The notes under the pieces are model-generated. The model searched no databases. It had not been told where the DNA came from and saw nothing but the letters and a program-made list of their open reading frames with translations. 64,000 bases of DNA, from contig NZ_FNIV01000002.1 in assembly GCF_900104135.1 (NCBI RefSeq), positions 124,001 to 188,000 on the forward strand. Direction: 5' to 3'. Shown here piece by piece: positions 51,985 to 60,610 of this stretch; within the stretch, counting starts at the first letter, position 1; every line of letters starts with the position of its first letter. The DNA is from Halomonas shengliensis. Lineage in GTDB: Bacteria > Pseudomonadota > Gammaproteobacteria > Pseudomonadales > Halomonadaceae. The translations under genes were made by a program, and so were the position numbers.

Positions 51985-53535
51985 TCAGTCCACCTCGGGC
52001 CGCATGGCCGGGAACAGCAGCACGTCACGGATCGAGGCGCTGTCGGTGAGCAGCATCACCAGGCGGTCGATGCCGATGCCCTCGCCGGCGGTGGGTGGCA
52101 GGCCATACTCCAGTGCGCGCACATAGTCGGCATCAAAGTACATCGCCTCGTCGTCGCCGGCCTCCTTCTCGGCCACCTGTTCGCGGAAGCGCTCGGCCTG
52201 GTCCTCGGCGTCGTTGAGCTCCGAGAAGCCGTTGGCGATCTCGCGGCCGCCGACGAAGAACTCGAAGCGCTCGGTAACGAAGGGGTTGGAGTCCTTGCGT
52301 CGCGCCAGCGGGCTCACCTCGGTGGGGTACTCGGTGATGAAGGTGGGCTGCTGCAGGCGATGCTCCACGGTCTTCTCGAAGATCTCGATCTGGATCTTGC
52401 CCAGGCCCCAGCCATCCTTGACGTCGATATCCAGGCGCTCGGCGATCTGGCGCGCCGCGGCCTCATCGGCCAGCGCATCGGCGTGGATCTCCGGGTTGTA
52501 CTCGAGAATCGAGTCGAACACGGTCAGGCGGCGCAGCGGCTGGCCGAAGTCGTACTCGAAGTGCTCCAGCACCTCGCCATCGCGGTTGCGCACGGTGTTG
52601 ACCACGGTGGTGGTGCCCAGCACCTCGCGGGTCAGGGTGCGCAGCATCTCCTCGGTGAGGTCCATCAGGTCGTGGTAATCCGCGTAGGCCTGATAGAACT
52701 CGATCATGGTGAACTCGGGGTTGTGGCGCGTGGATAGCCCCTCGTTGCGGAAGTTGCGGTTGATCTCGAAGACCTTCTCGAAGCCGCCCACCACCAGACG
52801 CTTGAGGTAGAGCTCCGGTGCAATGCGCAGGTACATGTCCTGGTCCAGGGCATTGTGGTGGGTGACGAAGGGGCGCGCCGTGGCGCCGCCGGGAATCGCC
52901 TGCAGCATGGGGGTCTCCACCTCCATGAAGCCGCGCGCCTCGAAGAAGCGGCGCATGGCGCTGATCACCCCGGCACGGGTCTCGAACACCTGACGCGAGT
53001 CGGGGTTCATGATCAGGTCCACATAGCGCTGGCGGTAGCGCGCCTCCATGTCGGTGAGGCCGTGGAACTTGTCGGGCAGCGGACGCAGGCTCTTGGTGAG
53101 CAGCAGCGCCTCCTCCATCATCACGTAGAGGTCGCCCTTGCCCGACTTGTGCACCGGACCACGCCCCGCGACGATATCGCCGATGTCCCAGCCCTTGATC
53201 TCCTCGAGGGTCTCGGCGGGCAGCCCCTTCTTGTCGACATAGAGCTGAATCTGACCGCTGACGTCCTGGATGACGATGAAGGGGCCACGCTTGCGCATGA
53301 TGCGTCCGGCCACGCCGGCCTGACGGTTCAGCGCCTCGAGCTCGGCCTTGTCCTTGTCACCCAGCGCCGCGTTGAGCTCGGCGGCATGGCTGTCGCGACG
53401 GAAGTGGTTGGGAAAGGCACTCTCGCCTTGCGCGGCGGCCCGCTCGCGGCGCGCCGCCAGCTTCGCGCGACGCTCGGCGATCAGGCGGTTCTCGTCGTTC
53501 TGGGGGCTGTCCGGGGTGGGGCTCTCGTTGGCCAT
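51985..53535 (-). CDS. lysS: Lysine-tRNA ligase (class II)
   Basis: 516 residues: N-terminal OB-fold anticodon-binding domain (about 70-180, with [17 protein letters not shown] in part), then the class II catalytic core with motif 1 ([12 protein letters not shown] and [10 protein letters not shown]), motif 2 ([22 protein letters not shown] in part) and motif 3 ([12 protein letters not shown]). Follows prfB on the minus strand (prfB-lysS, the classic pair), with the second long palindrome in the spacer. Confidence 0.97.
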   Translation of the reverse strand: MANESPTPDSPQNDENRLIAERRAKLAARRERAAAQGESAFPNHFRRDSHAAELNAALGDKDKAELEALNRQAGVAGRIMRKRGPFIVIQDVSGQIQLYVDKKGLPAETLEEIKGWDIGDIVAGRGPVHKSGKGDLYVMMEEALLLTKSLRPLPDKFHGLTDMEARYRQRYVDLIMNPDSRQVFETRAGVISAMRRFFEARGFMEVETPMLQAIPGGATARPFVTHHNALDQDMYLRIAPELYLKRLVVGGFEKVFEINRNFRNEGLSTRHNPEFTMIEFYQAYADYHDLMDLTEEMLRTLTREVLGTTTVVNTVRNRDGEVLEHFEYDFGQPLRRLTVFDSILEYNPEIHADALADEAAARQIAERLDIDVKDGWGLGKIQIEIFEKTVEHRLQQPTFITEYPTEVSPLARRKDSNPFVTERFEFFVGGREIANGFSELNDAEDQAERFREQVAEKEAGDDEAMYFDADYVRALEYGLPPTAGEGIGIDRLVMLLTDSASIRDVLLFPAMRPEVD

Positions 53536-53578
53536 TTCGCTACCTGTTGGAAATCTTTGATAAGGAAACTGGGACCCG

Positions 53579-53703
53579 CCTGCTGCTATCGCCACGCGAG
53601 CGATGCCGAGACAAGGCGCCCCTCTTCGAGAGAGCGGCGTTGACGGTAGTCAACGAGCATCCATCACAGAGGGGCAACGCCGTATCGGCGAGCGCAGCAG
53701 GCT
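53579..53703. repeat. Long imperfect palindromic element, copy 2
   Basis: About 125 bp between prfB and lysS. Outer CCTGCTGC/GCAGCAGG, GCCGA-type and CCCCTCT/AGAGGGG arms and the centre TTGAC-GGTA-GTCAA pair. The centre GAGAGCGG...GAGCATC matches copy 1 at 22381 with compensating T-to-G and A-to-C changes. It abuts the prfB stop. Confidence 0.7.
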
Positions 53704-54800
53704 ATAGGCCCTGTTTGAGGCTGGCGACGATGAACTGGTCCAGATCACCATCCAGCACCTTGTCGCAGTTGCTGGTCTGCACGCCGGTGCGCAGGTCCTT
53801 GATGCGCTGGTCATCCAGCACATAGGAGCGGATCTGGCTGCCCCAGCCGATATCCGACTTGGAGTCCTCGGCCTCCTGCTTGGCAGCGTTGCGCTTCTCC
53901 ATCTCGTGCTCCCACAACCTCGCCTTGAGCTGCTTCATGGCGAAGTCGCGGTTGGCATGCTGGCTGCGCTGGCTCTGGCAGGCCACCACGATACCGGTGG
54001 GCTCGTGGGTGATACGCACCGCCGAGTCGGTGGTGTTGACGTGCTGACCGCCGGCACCGCTGGAGCGATAGGTGTCGACGCGCAGGTCCGAGGGATTGAT
54101 CTCCACCTCGAAGCTGTCGTCGATCTCCGGTGACAGGAACACCGAGGCGAACGACGTATGGCGGCGGCCACCGGAGTCGAAGGGACTCTTGCGCACCAGG
54201 CGATGCACGCCGGTCTCGGTGCGCAGCCAGCCGAAGGCGTGGTCACCCTGGATATGCAGGGAGGCCGACTTGATGCCCGCCACCTCGCCGGCGGAGAGCT
54301 CGGTGATCTCCGCCTTGAAGCCGTGGTGCTCGGCCCAGCGCAGGTACATGCGCAGCAGCATGTTGGCCCAGTCCTGGGCCTCGGTGCCGCCGGAGCCCGC
54401 CTGGATATCGAGGTAGGCGTTGTTCTCGTCCATCTCGCCGGAGAACATGCGCCGGAACTCGAGCTTCTCGAGGCTCGCCCTGAAGCCCTCCAGTTCCTTC
54501 TCCACCTCGGCGACGGTGCCCTCGTCCTCCTCCATCTCGGCCAGCTCCAGCAGGTCGCGGCTGTCGCCGAGGCCCTGGTCCAGCTCGTCGATGGTAGCGA
54601 CGATAAGCTCCAGGGAGGCCCGCTCCTTGCCCAGCTTCTGGGCATAGTCCGGATCATTCCAGACATTGGGATCCTCGAGCTCGCGGGTGACTTCCTCTAG
54701 CCGATCCTTCTTCTCGGCATAGTCAAAGATACCCCCTCAGGACATCTGTCCGCTCAGACAGGTCCTTGATGAGGTTGTGAATCGGGTTGGTTTCCAGCAT
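53702..54800 (-). CDS. prfB: Peptide chain release factor 2, programmed +1 frameshift
   Basis: RF2 recognises UGA and UAA. The gene is in two frames: 25 codons from ATG 54800 end at an in-frame TGA at 54725-54723, preceded by AGGGGGTATCTT; a +1 slip (skip base 54725) continues from 54724 to the stop at 53702. The joined product has 365 residues, the E. coli length, with SPF ([11 protein letters not shown]) and the GGQ loop [15 protein letters not shown]. The AGGGGG acts as an internal Shine-Dalgarno. The slip site is identical to that in E. coli, so this is autoregulation of RF2, not a pseudogene. Confidence 0.97.
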
Positions 54801-54951
54801 GGGGCGTCTCGCCTGAATCTGCGGTGGACGTACGGCCGCCGCGGCACCGGCGAGAGGCCGGCGCCGCGGCGGCACGGAAAAGACATCCATTGTAGCGAAA
54901 GCCGCGCCGAGTCGCATCCACTCGCCGCGCGCCCCCCGGCCCCGAACGCAA

Positions 54952-54975
54952 GGAACCCGGCCGGAGCCGGGTTCC
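54952..54975 (-). terminator. Terminator of the fadL-type gene
   Basis: 10-bp perfect stem (GGAACCCGGC/GCCGGGTTCC) with a CGGA loop; it lies 25 bases beyond the stop at 55001. Confidence 0.8.
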
Positions 54976-55000
54976 CTGGATACGCCGTGCTGGCTGCCGC

Positions 55001-56341
55001 TCAGAAGCGGTAGGTCAGCTGGGCGCCGAAGCCGTGGGCCTCGTTCTTGTAGTCGGCGTTGTAGGTCGAAATAATTGTTTCATTGGCATCCGGACGACTT
55101 TGATTAACCTGGGTCCCCCTCTCTGTCAGATAAGAGTAAGCAAGATCAACTGTGAAATTCTCAACCGGTGTCCAGCCAGCACCGATGGAGAAGATGCGAC
55201 GATCATCAGAAGGAATACGGGCGCTCCGGAATTGGTCGCTGGTAGGCGTTTTATCAATGGAGAGCCCAGCACGCAACTCCCATTGGGGGGTTAACTGATA
55301 CTCCCCCCCAACAGCAAATGCCCAAGCATTGGAGTAGTCCTGCTCTTCATAGGTAATTTCATTACCGGCAGCGTCGGTGACGAGGATCTCATCGAATCTG
55401 CTCCACCGCGTCCAGGATGCACCAAACATCAGCTTAAGGCGCTCGGTCATTTCCTGAGTGATGGAAAAATTCACCGTTTCCGGTGTATCCAGGTCAAGCT
55501 GGGCAGACTTATCCTGACGCTCCCCAGTCAAAGGGTTTACATAGACTTCACCATCGGCGGCCGTAGAGCGGTAATCACCGGTAAGGGTATAGCTTACCTT
55601 TGAGCGATAGGTCAGACCCAACGTCGTCTCGGGCGCAGGCTGGAACATGACACCGAGGTTATACCCCCAGCCGTCATCATCGCCCTCGATACGTGCATCA
55701 AGTTCTTGCGTTCCTGTAACCCCTACAACAGGCACCCCATTATCCATCCCTACCAACCCGAAGGTCGGTGTTGGCACCTGTCTGTGAAGCTCACCTTCAA
55801 CACGGTTATAGGTCAGACCTGCCCCCACAGACCACTGGTCGTTGAAGCGATAAGATACCGTAGGCTGGGCGCTCATCACCGTCAGCTCGGTGTAGTTACC
55901 CAAGTTTCGACCAATGAAGCCGCCCTCATAATCTGTCTTGGAACCGAAAGGCGCATAGACGCCGAAACCGAAGGCCAATTTGTCGGTCACCGGCTGGGCA
56001 TAGAAAGCGTAGGGAATCAGGCTTCCAGGCACCATATCGCCATCACTAGACCCAGTGATCGGAGCACCATTTCGAGTCGCCGAGGCATTATCGATATCCG
56101 TACTGACATCCAGATAGGTCCCACCTACCGATACCTGGGCGCGATCCAGGAACGACATCCCCGCCGGGTTGCCGAAGACGATGGTGGCGTCGTTGACGTT
56201 GGAGCTGCGACCGGCGTGGCCATAGCCCTGGCCGCTGACGCTCTGCTCGTTGATCTGGTAGCCGCCGGCCTGGGCCTGGCTGGCGAAGGCGGCAGCCGCC
56301 ACGGCGGCGGCGAGGGTCAGGCGGTTGAACTTGTTCTTCAT
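55001..56341 (-). CDS. FadL/OMPP1-type outer-membrane porin (mosaic gene)
   Basis: 446-residue precursor: signal peptide (MKNKFNRLTLAAAVAAAAFA, cut near QAQA-GGYQINEQ), an N-terminal hatch motif GGYQINEQSVSGQGYGHAG and a 14-stranded barrel that ends in TYRF. The NPAGMSFL (NPA) motif is diagnostic of FadL, which carries long-chain fatty acids or hydrocarbons. The middle of the gene (about 55066-56140) is much more AT-rich than the two ends or the flanking genes. A palindrome-rich promoter lies upstream. Substrate is inferred. Confidence 0.9.
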   Translation of the reverse strand: MKNKFNRLTLAAAVAAAAFASQAQAGGYQINEQSVSGQGYGHAGRSSNVNDATIVFGNPAGMSFLDRAQVSVGGTYLDVSTDIDNASATRNGAPITGSSDGDMVPGSLIPYAFYAQPVTDKLAFGFGVYAPFGSKTDYEGGFIGRNLGNYTELTVMSAQPTVSYRFNDQWSVGAGLTYNRVEGELHRQVPTPTFGLVGMDNGVPVVGVTGTQELDARIEGDDDGWGYNLGVMFQPAPETTLGLTYRSKVSYTLTGDYRSTAADGEVYVNPLTGERQDKSAQLDLDTPETVNFSITQEMTERLKLMFGASWTRWSRFDEILVTDAAGNEITYEEQDYSNAWAFAVGGEYQLTPQWELRAGLSIDKTPTSDQFRSARIPSDDRRIFSIGAGWTPVENFTVDLAYSYLTERGTQVNQSRPDANETIISTYNADYKNEAHGFGAQLTYRF

Positions 56342-56431
56342 GGATCCATCCCTTGCGGTGCTGTTATGACGTTGGCGCCGGCGTAGCCTCTCGCGGAGGC
56401 TGGCGCGTGCCCCTCCCTTTTCGCGTATGCC

Positions 56432-56504
56432 AACGAGCGTTTCAACCCCAAACGAGCGTTTTAATGCTGAAAACGCTAATACTTTGGTCGCACGGTCGTT
56501 TGAA
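56432..56504 (-). promoter_or_regulatory. fadL promoter with an array of AAACG-type operators
   Basis: Promoter on the minus strand: TTCAAA (56504-56499), 17 bp, TATTAG (56481-56476). Sites of form AAAC-N4-GTTT occur at 56450-56462 and, less perfectly, 56432-56443; AGCGTTTT/AAAACGCT (56455-56477) form an 8-bp inverted repeat around the -10; CGGTCGTTTG (56494-56502) overlaps the -35. The pattern is like the operators of PsrA-type fatty-acid repressors. Confidence 0.6.
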
Positions 56505-56578
56505 GCCATGAACTTTCATGGAGTTACCTCTCGCCTGTCCCGTAACGAATCGGCACATTCCGGCAGCCAGTGAATGCC

Positions 56579-56610
56579 TTGACCTTTGGGTAACACAAGG
56601 GTTTTACACT
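56579..56610 (+). promoter_or_regulatory. MerR-type promoter with operator in a 20-bp spacer
   Basis: TTGACC (56579-56584), 20-bp spacer, TACACT (56605-56610). The spacer holds the near-perfect palindrome ACCnTTGnGT/ACnCAAnGGT (56582-56602). Overlong spacing with an operator between -35 and -10 is the hallmark of MerR-activated metal promoters. It reads into the regulator and copA, implying autoregulation. Confidence 0.8.
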
Positions 56611-56640
56611 ACAGCCATGCCAATCCCGAGAGGCGATCCC

Positions 56641-57081
56641 ATGAAGGTCAGTGAACTGGCAAGGGGTGCCGGCGTCACCGCCGAGACCGTGCGCCACTAT
56701 GTGCGGGAGGGTCTTCTGCACCCCGAGCGCCACCCCGACAACGGCTACCAGCTGTTCACCCATGAGGACCTTGAGCGGCTGCGCTTCATCCAGCGCGCCC
56801 GCACCCTCGGCTTCGGCGTCGCCGAGATCCGCGAGATCCTCGACCACGCCGACCACGGCGACTCCCCCTGCCCCATGGTGCGCGACCTGCTGGCCAGCCG
56901 GCTGCCGCAGATCCGCGAACGCATCGCCGAGCTCCAGGCCCTGGCCGAGCGCATGGAGCGCGCGCTGAACGCCTGGGCCGAGATGCCCGACGGCACCCCG
57001 GACGGCCACAGCCTGTGCCGGCTGATCGAGAGCTTCCCCGAACCGCTCCACGCCGACGCTTCCGACAAGGAGACGCCATGA
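56641..57081 (+). CDS. MerR-family metal-responsive regulator (CueR/ZntR-like)
   Basis: 146 residues: a MerR winged helix-turn-helix ([21 protein letters not shown] and [11 protein letters not shown], with [18 protein letters not shown]) and a dimerisation helix. Candidate metal-binding cysteines are SPCPM in the loop after the second DNA-binding part and HSLCRL near the C-terminus. The nearby copA suggests Cu(I) sensing, but ligand spacing differs from classic CueR, so the metal is not certain. It overlaps copA by 4 bp (ATGA). Confidence 0.9.
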   Translation: MKVSELARGAGVTAETVRHYVREGLLHPERHPDNGYQLFTHEDLERLRFIQRARTLGFGVAEIREILDHADHGDSPCPMVRDLLASRLPQIRERIAELQALAERMERALNAWAEMPDGTPDGHSLCRLIESFPEPLHADASDKETP

Positions 57082-59843
57082 ACGCCACCCTCGAACGTCA
57101 GGTACCCGGCATGAACTGCCAGGGCTGTGTGAAGCGCATGCGCGAGGCGATCCAGGCCGAGGATCCGGACGCCGAGGTGGTCGGCGAGCCGAGCGAGAAG
57201 CGCCTGACCGTCACCTCCACCCTCGATGAAGAGCGCCTCGATCGCACCCTTCAGGGTGCCGGCTATGCGCCGGCGAATCGCCCGCTGCGCCACGAGCGCC
57301 GGGTGCCCGGCATGAGCTGCCAGGGCTGCGTGCGGCGCATGCGCGAGGCGGTCCAGGCCGAGGATCCGGAGGCCGAGGTGGTCGGCGAGCCGAGCGAGAA
57401 GCGCCTGACCGTGACCAGCCGGCTGGATGACGAGACCCTGGACCGCCTGCTGGGCGAGGCCGGCTATCCGCCGGGCGGGGCTTCGGGGCCGGCCGAGGAG
57501 GCCGAGCCGACGCCCGACTCCACCGCGGCCGAAACGCCGCCCGAGACACCCGCCGGGCAAGACGCCGACGAGCACGCCACCACCCGGCGCCTCTCCATCG
57601 GCGGCATGACCTGCGCCAGCTGCGTGAAGAGCGTCCAGCAGGCGCTGGAGCGCACTCCGGGGGTGGTCTCGGCCACGGTCAACTTCGGGACCCACACCGC
57701 CCAGGTACAGGGCAGCGCCGACGAGGAGGCGCTGATCGAGGCCGTGGAGGCGGTGGGCTATGGCGCCGAGCCGATCCACGACCTGCGCCAGGCCGAGGCG
57801 GCCCGCGCCGAGCGCGAGCGGCGCGAGTATCGCCGCCTGCTGCGCGGCAGCGCCTGGTCGCTGGCGTTGGCCGTGCCGCTGATGGTGGGCATGTTCGTCT
57901 ACCACCCCCACCCGGAAGGCGCCGGCCGGCTCTTCTGGCTGGTGGTCGGGGCGCTGACGCTCGCGGTGATGGCCTTCCCCGGTCGCCACTTCTTCGTCAA
58001 CGCCTGGAAGAACTTCCGCCACCACCAGGCCAACATGGACACCCTGATCGCCATGGGCACCGGCACCGCCTGGCTCTACTCCATGGCGGTGGTGGCCTTC
58101 GCCCCCTGGCTGCCCGAGATGGCCCGCGGCATCTACTTCGAGGCCTCATCGATGGTCATCGGCCTGGTGCTGCTGGGCAACGCCCTGGAACTGCGTGCCC
58201 GGGGCCGCACCAGCGACGCCCTCAAGCGCCTGCTCGACCTGCAGAGCCGCACCGCCCGGGTGATCCGCGACGGCGAGGAGCGCGAGGTGGAGATCGACGC
58301 GGTGCGCGAGGAGGACCTGATCCGCGTGCGCCCCGGCGAGCGCCTGCCGGTGGACGGCGAGGTGACCGAGGGCCAGAGCCATATCGATGAATCCATGCTC
58401 ACCGGCGAGCCGCTGCCGGTGGCCAAGGCCGAGGGCGACGAGGTGAGCGCCGGCACCGTGAACGGCAAGGGCTCGCTGGTCTACCGTGCCACCCGGGTCG
58501 GTGCCGACACCCGCCTCGGGCGCATCACCGAGCAGGTGGCCAGCGCCCAGAACTCGCGGCCGCCCATCGGCCAGCTGGCCGACCGGATCTCGAGCATCTT
58601 CGTGCCTTCGGTGATGATCATCGCCGTGCTCACCGCCCTAGTCTGGTACAACCTCGGCCCCGAGCCGCGGGTGCTGCATATGCTGGTGACCGCCACCACG
58701 GTGCTGATCATCGCCTGCCCCTGCGCCCTGGGCCTGGCCACGCCGATCTCCACCATGATCGGGGTCGGCAAGGCCGCCGAGCACGGCGTGCTGGTGAGAA
58801 GCGGCGACGCCCTGCAGACGGCGAGCCGCCTCACCACCCTGGTGGTCGACAAGACCGGCACCCTGACTGAGGGCAAGCCTCGGGTCACCGAGGCCGAGGT
58901 GCTGGATGGCGACGAGCAGGAGCGCCTCGGCCTGGTGGCGGCCCTGGAGCGCGGCTCCGAGCACCCACTGGCGGCGGCCCTGCTCTCGCATGCCGAACAG
59001 GCCGGCGCCGAACCCGCCGAGATCCGGGACTTCGACAGCGTCACCGGCGGTGGCGTGAAGGCCGAGACGCCTGACGGCCGCAAGCTGCTGCTGGGCAACG
59101 CCCGCCTGCTGGAGGAGGCCGGCGTCGACCTGGGCAAGGGCCGCGAACGCGGCGCCGAGCTGGAGAAGCAGGCACGCACGGTGGTCTACCTCGCCGTGGA
59201 GGGCAGGCTGGCCGCGCTGTTCGGCATCAGCGACCCGCTGCGCCACGACACCGTGGCGGCGGTGCAACGCCTGCAGGCCGACGGCCTCAAGGTGGTGATG
59301 CTGACCGGCGACAACGAGCATACCGCCGGCGCCATCGCCCGAGAGGTGGGCATCGACGACTTCCGTGCGGGACTGCTGCCCGAGGACAAGCACGCCGAGA
59401 TCGAGCGCCTGCAGGGCGAAGGCGAGGTCGTAGGCATGGTGGGTGACGGCATCAACGACGCGCCGGCACTGGCCCGGGCCGATGTCGGCTTCGCCATCGG
59501 CCAGGGTACCGACGTGGCCATCGAGAGCGCCGGCATCACCCTGGTGCGCGGCTCGCTGCACGGGGTGGCCGCGGCCATCGAGGTCAGCCGGGCGACGCTC
59601 TCCAACATCAAGCAGAACCTGGTGGGCGCCTTCGGCTACAACGTGCTGGGGATCCCCATCGCCGCCGGGGTGCTCTATCCGCTCACCGGCACCCTGCTGT
59701 CGCCGATGATCGCCGGGGCGGCGATGTCGCTCTCCTCGATCACCGTGGTCAGCAACGCCAACCGCCTGCGCCTGTTCCGCCCCACCGGCGAGGCCGGCGG
59801 CGCCGAACCGTCATCCGACACCCCCGAGGAGGCACGCCCATGA
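57078..59843 (+). CDS. copA: Copper-exporting P1B-type ATPase with three N-terminal metal-binding domains
   Basis: Pumps Cu(I) from the cytoplasm. 921 residues: HMA1 (CQGC, 14-17), HMA2 (CQGC, 81-84), an acidic Pro/Glu/Ala linker, HMA3 (CASC, 179-182), about eight transmembrane helices, TGEPLP, the ion-binding CPC (547-549), phosphorylation DKTGT (591-595), SEHPLA and GDGIND (789-794). HMA1 and HMA2 are near-identical copies exactly 67 codons apart. It is the second gene of the MerR-regulated unit and overlaps the next small gene by 4 bp. Confidence 0.95.
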   Translation: MNATLERQVPGMNCQGCVKRMREAIQAEDPDAEVVGEPSEKRLTVTSTLDEERLDRTLQGAGYAPANRPLRHERRVPGMSCQGCVRRMREAVQAEDPEAEVVGEPSEKRLTVTSRLDDETLDRLLGEAGYPPGGASGPAEEAEPTPDSTAAETPPETPAGQDADEHATTRRLSIGGMTCASCVKSVQQALERTPGVVSATVNFGTHTAQVQGSADEEALIEAVEAVGYGAEPIHDLRQAEAARAERERREYRRLLRGSAWSLALAVPLMVGMFVYHPHPEGAGRLFWLVVGALTLAVMAFPGRHFFVNAWKNFRHHQANMDTLIAMGTGTAWLYSMAVVAFAPWLPEMARGIYFEASSMVIGLVLLGNALELRARGRTSDALKRLLDLQSRTARVIRDGEEREVEIDAVREEDLIRVRPGERLPVDGEVTEGQSHIDESMLTGEPLPVAKAEGDEVSAGTVNGKGSLVYRATRVGADTRLGRITEQVASAQNSRPPIGQLADRISSIFVPSVMIIAVLTALVWYNLGPEPRVLHMLVTATTVLIIACPCALGLATPISTMIGVGKAAEHGVLVRSGDALQTASRLTTLVVDKTGTLTEGKPRVTEAEVLDGDEQERLGLVAALERGSEHPLAAALLSHAEQAGAEPAEIRDFDSVTGGGVKAETPDGRKLLLGNARLLEEAGVDLGKGRERGAELEKQARTVVYLAVEGRLAALFGISDPLRHDTVAAVQRLQADGLKVVMLTGDNEHTAGAIAREVGIDDFRAGLLPEDKHAEIERLQGEGEVVGMVGDGINDAPALARADVGFAIGQGTDVAIESAGITLVRGSLHGVAAAIEVSRATLSNIKQNLVGAFGYNVLGIPIAAGVLYPLTGTLLSPMIAGAAMSLSSITVVSNANRLRLFRPTGEAGGAEPSSDTPEEARP
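57099..57476 (+). repeat. Tandem duplication of the HMA coding unit in copA
   Basis: Two copies of a 201-bp unit (period 67 codons). Over much of the unit the DNA is identical, including third codon positions. The second half carries the same GMxCQGCV and SEKRLTVTS segments. Confidence 0.9.
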
Positions 59844-59914
59844 GCTGGATCGTCAATCTGGCCGGCCTCGCCCTGATCGGCCTGATCGCCTGGTGGTTCT
59901 GGGGCAGGCGCTGA
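59840..59914 (+). CDS. 24-residue membrane peptide coupled to copA
   Basis: A tiny open frame starting [10 protein letters not shown] and ending WWFWGRR, entirely one transmembrane helix. Its ATG overlaps the copA stop (ATGA) and the copA 3' end contains GAGGAGG, a strong ribosome site. In other gammaproteobacteria I recall small cupredoxin-domain proteins starting with a similar helix; this could be a truncated relative or a genuine micropeptide partner of CopA. That is inference. Confidence 0.55.
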   Translation: MSWIVNLAGLALIGLIAWWFWGRR

Positions 59915-59926
59915 GCGTGGCGGCGC

Positions 59927-60544
59927 TCAGCTCACCCCCATGTAGCGCCCGGGTTTGTGGTTCAGGGCGATGATCAGGTTGAGCGCCACCGCGCCGAGCA
60001 CCGAGAGCCCCACCCGGTCGGCCGGCAGCAATGCCAGGCCGGCCAGCATGATGGCGCCGTCGATGGCCAACTGCACATAGCCGGCGCGCAGCCCGAAGCG
60101 GTCCTGGAGGTAGAGCACCAGGATGTTCACCCCGCCGAGGCTGGCGCGGTGGCGGAACAGGATCAGCATGCCGATGCCGATCAGGCAGCCGCCCATCAGT
60201 GCGCCGTAGAGCGGCGCCAGGCCGGCGATGTCGATCCAGCGCCCGGTCAGCTCCGAGAACAGCGAGACCAGGCCGATGGCGGCGAAGGTGCGCAGGGTGA
60301 AGGACCACCCCATGCGCCTGATGGCCAGCCAGTAGAACGGCAGGTTGATCAGGAAGAACCAGACACCGAAGGGCCAGCCGCTGGCGTACTGCAGCAGGAA
60401 GGCCATTCCGGCGGTGCTGCCGGTGAGCAGCGTGGCCTGGGTGTAGAGGGTCACGCCCAGCGCCACGAACAGCGTGCCCACCAGCATCGCCATGGCGTCC
60501 TCCCAGAGGGAGTGGGGGTCCTTGGGCAGCTCCTGCGGGTCCAT
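59927..60544 (-). CDS. YitT-family (DUF161) membrane protein
   Basis: 205 residues with about six hydrophobic helices; the YitT pattern is clear in GVTLYTQATLLTGSTAGMAF (split), LINLPFYWLAIRRMGWSF and LFRHRASLGGVNIL. Function of the family is unknown. It is convergent with the copper operon (12-bp gap) and ATG 60544 has AAGGAGTC upstream. Confidence 0.87.
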   Translation of the reverse strand: MDPQELPKDPHSLWEDAMAMLVGTLFVALGVTLYTQATLLTGSTAGMAFLLQYASGWPFGVWFFLINLPFYWLAIRRMGWSFTLRTFAAIGLVSLFSELTGRWIDIAGLAPLYGALMGGCLIGIGMLILFRHRASLGGVNILVLYLQDRFGLRAGYVQLAIDGAIMLAGLALLPADRVGLSVLGAVALNLIIALNHKPGRYMGVS

Positions 60545-60610
60545 GCCTGACTCCTTGTCTCGTCTGTCCGGGGTGTGCTCGATCGCTCGTCGCGGCTGCG
60601 GCAGGCTGGG

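Noticed and set aside
53702..54800. prfB as a pseudogene because of the in-frame TGA
   Set aside because: The slip sequence and total length exactly match programmed frameshifting in RF2.
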